A stretch of 64,000 bases of DNA from JAJXWB01 sp046349215. Its GTDB lineage: Bacteria > Pseudomonadota > Alphaproteobacteria > Rhizobiales > Beijerinckiaceae. Shown here in pieces: positions 60,564-64,000 of the stretch. Both the position numbers and the translations under genes were made by a program. Every line of letters begins with the position of its first letter. Position 1 is the stretch's first letter. The notes under the pieces are model-generated. The model was not told where the DNA came from, made no database searches, and worked only from the letters and a program-made list of their open reading frames with translations. The stretch covers positions 930,001 to 994,000 of the forward strand of contig JAXMCV010000002.1 in the NCBI GenBank assembly GCA_046349215.1, written 5' to 3'.

Positions 60564-62054
60564 ATGTCACTCTCCCGTCGCTCTCTCCTTCAAACCACCG
60601 CGGCGAGCCTTGTCGGCTCCGTCGCGCCGGGCCTGCTCGCAACAAATGCGACCGCCGCGCCGGACCTCGCGCGGCTCGATGCGATCGCGCAGGCCGAACT
60701 CGTTCGCAAGGGAGACGTGACTGCGCTCGAACTCGTCGATGCCGCCATAAAGCGCATCGACTCGGTAAATCCACGCCTGAACGCGATGGTCACCGCCATG
60801 TTCGACCGTGCGCGAAAGGCCGCGCGCAAGCCGCTCGCCGGCCGGCCGTTCACGGGCGTGCCGAGCCTCGTGAAGGACGTCAACGACTACAAGGGCGTTC
60901 GCGCCACATTCGGATCGCGGCTGTTCGCCGACAATATTTCGACGAGGACCGAGCCTCTGCTGGCGGCCTACGATCGCGCCGGAATCATCTTCGTGGGCAA
61001 GAGCAACACGCCGGAATACGGCCTGCTGCCGACCACGGAATCCCTGCTGCTCGGCCCTTGCCGCAATCCCTGGAGCACCGACCATTCGACGGGCGGCTCG
61101 TCGGGCGGGGCGGCGGCGGCCGTCGCATCGGGCATGGTTCCATTCGCGCATGCCAATGATATCGGCGGCTCGATCCGAATTCCCGCTTCCTGCTGCGGCG
61201 TGTTCGGCCTCAAGCCGAGTTTCGCGCGCATGGATCTCGGCTACCCCAGCATTTCGGGCGTCATGGTCGCCGATCACATGGAAACGCGCAGCGTCCGCGA
61301 CAGCGCCATGCTTCTGTCGCTGACCGAAGCGACCGGCAAGAAGGCGGCCTTCGGTCCGGTCGGCTACGTGTCCGGGCCGGGCGCAAAAAGGCGCCTGAAG
61401 ATCGCGCTGACGATGGAGAGCTTCGCCGGCAAGGCGCCGTCCCCCGACGTGAAGGCCGTCATCGAGAAGACAGCCAGACTCTGCGCCGATCTCGGACACG
61501 AGATCGTTCCGGCGGCCCATCCGCTGGCTGGCGACGGGAGGATGGTCGACAGCTTCGTCGCGCTGTTTGCGACGGACGCCGCCCATCTCGTGCGCACGGC
61601 GAAGCAGCGCGGCCTCGATCCGTCTTCCGTGCTCGAGCCGTGGACGATCGGCAATGCGGAAGTATTCGAGAAGCTGCCGAAAGGATCGGTCGAGGCGGCG
61701 CTCGCCTATCGCCAGGACGTGATCCGGCGCATCGACGCATTCTTCCAGGGATACGACGCATGGCTGACGCCGCTGGTCGATCGCGCGCCGCCGAAGCTCG
61801 GCGAGCTTGCGCCGACCGTGCCCTACGCGACATTGCGCGAGCGCTCGCTCGGATACGCCGCCTATACGGCGTTCCACAATTTCGCGGGCACGCCGGCCAT
61901 GTCGGTCCCGCTGTTCTGGAACGACGCGAGTCTTCCGATCGGCAGCCAGTTCTCGGCTGCGCGCGGCGGCGAGAGGGTGCTGCTCGAACTCGCTTATCAG
62001 CTCGAGGCGGCGCAGCCATGGGCGAACAAATATCCGCCGGTGTTCGCCTCGTGA
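60564..62054 (+). CDS. Amidase (amidase signature family), Tat-exported
   Basis: A 496-residue amidase. A twin-arginine signal (LSRRSLLQTTAASLVG) precedes the core. The Ser-Ser-Lys triad is visible as Lys104 (PSLVKDVNDYKG), the cis-Ser in STGGSSGGAAAA (179-180) and the nucleophile Ser203 in NDIGGSIRIPAS. It hydrolyses amides in the periplasm; cyclic-oligomer (6-aminohexanoate) hydrolases belong to the same family, but the substrate is unknown. Its stop overlaps a GTG start of the next, broken, gene. Confidence 0.9.
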   Translation: MSLSRRSLLQTTAASLVGSVAPGLLATNATAAPDLARLDAIAQAELVRKGDVTALELVDAAIKRIDSVNPRLNAMVTAMFDRARKAARKPLAGRPFTGVPSLVKDVNDYKGVRATFGSRLFADNISTRTEPLLAAYDRAGIIFVGKSNTPEYGLLPTTESLLLGPCRNPWSTDHSTGGSSGGAAAAVASGMVPFAHANDIGGSIRIPASCCGVFGLKPSFARMDLGYPSISGVMVADHMETRSVRDSAMLLSLTEATGKKAAFGPVGYVSGPGAKRRLKIALTMESFAGKAPSPDVKAVIEKTARLCADLGHEIVPAAHPLAGDGRMVDSFVALFATDAAHLVRTAKQRGLDPSSVLEPWTIGNAEVFEKLPKGSVEAALAYRQDVIRRIDAFFQGYDAWLTPLVDRAPPKLGELAPTVPYATLRERSLGYAAYTAFHNFAGTPAMSVPLFWNDASLPIGSQFSAARGGERVLLELAYQLEAAQPWANKYPPVFAS

Positions 62055-62816
62055 GCAGTCGCCCACGACCGGCGCGCGCATCACGAGCTTTCAACGCGGC
62101 AAGGGGGGCGTTGGCGCTCGTCGCCGGTCAGGCGCACGCACAGCAGGCGCAGATGTCTGCTGCCGATATTGCGAAGCTGGTGCAGAATCCGCTTTCGGAC
62201 GCGATCATGGTTCCATTCGCGAACGAGACGAATTTCCGGCTGGGGCCCTATCGGCAGGCCGGCAATGTCCTGAACATCCAGCCGGTCGTTCCGGTCCATA
62301 TCAACGACGACTGGAATCTCATCACGCGCACGACGATCCCCCTCGTGCGGCAGGTGCGCATGTCCGACGAGGTCGGACCGCGCGGCGGGATGGGCGACAT
62401 CGTGCCGATCCTTGCGCTGTCGCCCTCGCACGCCGGGTCCATCATCTGGGGCGTCGGCCCCACCTTCATCCTGCCGACCGCCACGCATCGCGATCTGGGG
62501 ACACGAAAATGGTCCGGCGGCCCGGCGCTGATCGCGCTCGTGATGCCGGAACCCTGGGTGTTCGGCGTGCTGATCTCGCAATACTGGTCGTTCGCCGGCA
62601 GCCGCGACGCGATGCGCGTCAGCCGCCTCTCCGCGCAATATTTCGCGACCTATAATTTGCCGGACGGCTGGTACCTGTCTTCTTCGCCGATCATCTCCGC
62701 CGACTGGACGGCGAAGAGATCCGAGCGCTGGATCGTTCCTTTCGGGCTCGATGTCGGACGCGTGTTCGAGATCGGCGCGCAGCCGATGTCGGCGTCGATA
62801 GGCGCATACTACAATG
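62051..62816 (+). pseudogene. Truncated outer-membrane beta-barrel-like protein, cut by IS110
   Basis: A gene starting with GTG 62051, overlapping the amidase stop (GTGA). A signal peptide (GALALVAGQAHA) precedes a beta-strand-rich body: GNVLNIQPVVPVHINDDWNL, TTIPLVRQVRMSDE, HAGSIIWGVGPTFILPTAT, WYLSSSPIISADWTAKRSE. The pattern of alternating hydrophobic strands and aromatic ends suggests the uncharacterised outer-membrane family often called neuromedin-like or MetA-pathway. The body ends at MSASIGAYYN (near 62816), after which IS110 sequence begins. About 255 residues of a probable 270-290 remain. The frame continues into the transposase without stop. Confidence 0.75.
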
Positions 62817-62890
62817 ATGGGGTGGACGCCCCCGACGGCATCTGTGTGCCAAAGTGGCGGTGTTATCGACCACTTGAGGAGGCGTCCGCC

Positions 62891-63913
62891 ATGGAGGTTA
62901 GCACGATCGGATTGGATCTGGCCAAGAACGTTTTTCAGGCGCACGGAGCGACGGCGGCCGGAGCGGTTGCCTTCCGGAGGAGGCTGCGACGCGACCAAGT
63001 GCTCGCGTTCTTTGCGGATCAGCCCCGATGCCTTGTCGCTATGGAGGCCTGCGCGAGTTCGCATTATTGGGGCCGCGAGATCGGCAAGCTTGGCCACGAG
63101 GTCCGTCTCATCCCTCCAGCATACGTTAAGCCGTTCGTGAAGAGGCAGAAGAACGACATGGCCGACGCCGAAGCGATCTGCGAAGCCGCCCAACGGCCAA
63201 CGATGCGGTTCGTCGCTGTCAAAAGCGAAGCCAAGCAAGCGTCCGCTGTGATCTTCAGAACCCGCGACATTCTGGTCGGCCAGCGCACCCAGATCATCAA
63301 TGCGCTTCGCGGTCATATGGGCGAGTATGGCCTGATCGCGCCGCAGGGCCGCTTCCATGTCGAGAAGCTCGTCGTTCAAATCCGCGACGCCGACAGCGAT
63401 ATACCGGATGACGCGCGCCAATGCCTTCTCCTGCTCGTCGCGTCTCTAGAGGAGCTGCATGAGAAGATCGTCGCTCTCGACCGAGAGATTTCTACGCGGG
63501 CCAAGCGAGACAGCGTGGCCCAACGGTTGATGACCATCCCCGGCGTCGGACCGATGATCGCAACGGCGATCGAGGCGCTGGCGCCGCCGGTTGAGACCTT
63601 CCGGTCCGGCCGAGACTTTTCGGCGTGGATCGGCCTTACCCCCGTTCAGCGGTCGACCGGCGGAAAGGAACGTCTCGGTCGCACGTCGCGCATGGGCGAG
63701 CGAACCTTGCGACGCTTACTGATCATCGCCTGCAGCGGGGTGGTCCGTTGGGCCAAGCGGAAAGGCCTTCCCGCCGATTCTTGGTTAGCGCGGATGCTGG
63801 CGCGCAAGCCAGCAATGCTGGTGATCGTCGCGCTGGCCAACAAGACCGCGCGCATCGCCTGGGCGTTGATGGCCAAGGGAGGGATTTATCGAGCTCCGGT
63901 TGCGGCCGCATAA
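62891..63913 (+). CDS. IS110-family transposase, second type
   Basis: A 340-residue transposase from ATG 62891 (MEVSTIGLDLAKNVFQAHG). The DEDD domain shows Asp in GLDLAKN, Glu in VAMEACASSHYW and the Asp pair in KRQKNDMADAEAICEA. The C-terminal Transposase_20 part holds TIPGVGPMIATAIEALAPP and WIGLTPVQRSTGGKERLGRT, where the Ser of RSTGGKERLG is the nucleophile candidate. All motifs are intact. The upstream frame reads in phase from the broken outer-membrane gene into it. It shares little sequence with copy 1. Confidence 0.92.
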   Translation: MEVSTIGLDLAKNVFQAHGATAAGAVAFRRRLRRDQVLAFFADQPRCLVAMEACASSHYWGREIGKLGHEVRLIPPAYVKPFVKRQKNDMADAEAICEAAQRPTMRFVAVKSEAKQASAVIFRTRDILVGQRTQIINALRGHMGEYGLIAPQGRFHVEKLVVQIRDADSDIPDDARQCLLLLVASLEELHEKIVALDREISTRAKRDSVAQRLMTIPGVGPMIATAIEALAPPVETFRSGRDFSAWIGLTPVQRSTGGKERLGRTSRMGERTLRRLLIIACSGVVRWAKRKGLPADSWLARMLARKPAMLVIVALANKTARIAWALMAKGGIYRAPVAAA

Positions 63914-64000
63914 GCGAGCCGTGAGCGCGAGGCTGTCGGCGATGTGAGAGGGGCGAAGGACAGGTATGGCGCAACGTCGGTGAGGTGGGGTCAGGAGAAC
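63914..64000 (+). ncRNA. Candidate bridge-RNA region at the right end of IS110 copy 2 (partial)
   Basis: Non-coding sequence after the transposase stop, cut by the window edge. In IS1111-type elements the bridge RNA is made from the right end. The visible 87 bases contain G-rich and complementary stretches (GAGCCGTGAGCGCGAGGCTGTC), but the full RNA cannot be judged. Confidence 0.3.

Larger units (their letters stand above)
62816..64000 (+). mobile_element. IS110-family insertion sequence, copy 2 (runs off the window)
   Basis: Different from copy 1 in sequence. The transposase is preceded by about 75 bases and followed by at least 87 bases, beyond the window end. The left part has complementary blocks, GTGGACGCCCCC (62822-62833) and GAGGAGGCGTCCGCC (62877-62891), so the end can fold. 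A longer right end would fit the IS1111-like subgroup, where the bridge RNA lies downstream of the transposase. No target-site duplication can be seen because the right end is outside. Confidence 0.75.

Noticed and set aside
1..64000. CRISPR array, phage defence locus, biosynthetic gene cluster or prophage
   Set aside because: No regularly spaced repeats, no nuclease/toxin operon, no modular synthase and no phage structural block were found. The short palindromes found are dispersed, not arrayed.

Overview
The window is 64 kb of very GC-rich, gene-dense bacterial chromosome from an alphaproteobacterium, most likely of the order Hyphomicrobiales (Rhizobiales). The evidence is a giant growth-pole-ring-like coiled-coil protein, a HWE histidine kinase, an MlotiK1-like cyclic-nucleotide-gated potassium channel, a YcjX/YcjF pair, a GTTC-N7-GTTC SOS box in front of recA and a TTAA-N7-TTAA (CtrA-type) site. 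The genus cannot be fixed from the sequence. I saw no rRNA or tRNA genes, CRISPR array, prophage or plasmid functions. Apart from two IS110-family elements the content is ordinary chromosomal.

Layout. 1-9.9 kb: the end of a 5-oxoprolinase operon (pxpB'-pxpC), a CtrA-site-preceded coiled-coil membrane protein, a rhodanese, an S1C protease, an amino-acid-type substrate-binding protein, an orphan molybdopterin dehydrogenase large subunit, a cytochrome c'/cytochrome b561 pair and a ferredoxin/ferredoxin reductase pair. 9.9-18 kb: a small Flp-type pilin in a poor intergenic stretch, a Tat-exported DUF1254 protein, a lone Hpt protein, and divergent from it the 1573-residue polar protein built on about 78 eleven-residue repeats. 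18-31.5 kb: a short-chain dehydrogenase, a four-gene MCE/Mla-type lipid transport operon, dipeptide epimerase, a TadG-like protein, a cytochrome c, an unknown polytopic membrane protein, a VOC protein, MFS and DMT transporters, an XRE-cupin regulator and a second dehydrogenase. 

31.5-45 kb: IS110 copy 1 with a probable bridge RNA, two related palindromic intergenic elements, a diguanylate cyclase, ycjF-ycjX, SixA phosphatase, a 59-residue DUF1328 protein, a zinc-ribbon FmdB protein, an epoxide-hydrolase-like enzyme, a frameshifted DUF4118-like membrane gene, and a MoxR ATPase / VWA pair that surrounds a second Flp pilin and a cytochrome c. 45-64 kb: benzoate (BenE) and uracil/xanthine permeases, a YbaY/META protein with a UspA protein, DUF898 and M48 membrane proteins, a hybrid HWE kinase, the K+ channel overlapping alaS, recA with its SOS promoter, a Crp-type regulator, a Tat-exported amidase, and an outer-membrane protein gene cut in frame by IS110 copy 2, which runs to the window edge.

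How genes work together. The clearest units are PxpBC, ferredoxin plus reductase, cytochrome c' plus b561, MlaE/F/D plus lipoprotein, YcjX-YcjF, MoxR-VWA and DUF898-M48. The most unusual items are the eleven-residue periodicity of the polar protein, the putative bridge-RNA regions of both IS110 elements, and the in-frame fusion of a truncated outer-membrane protein to a transposase.
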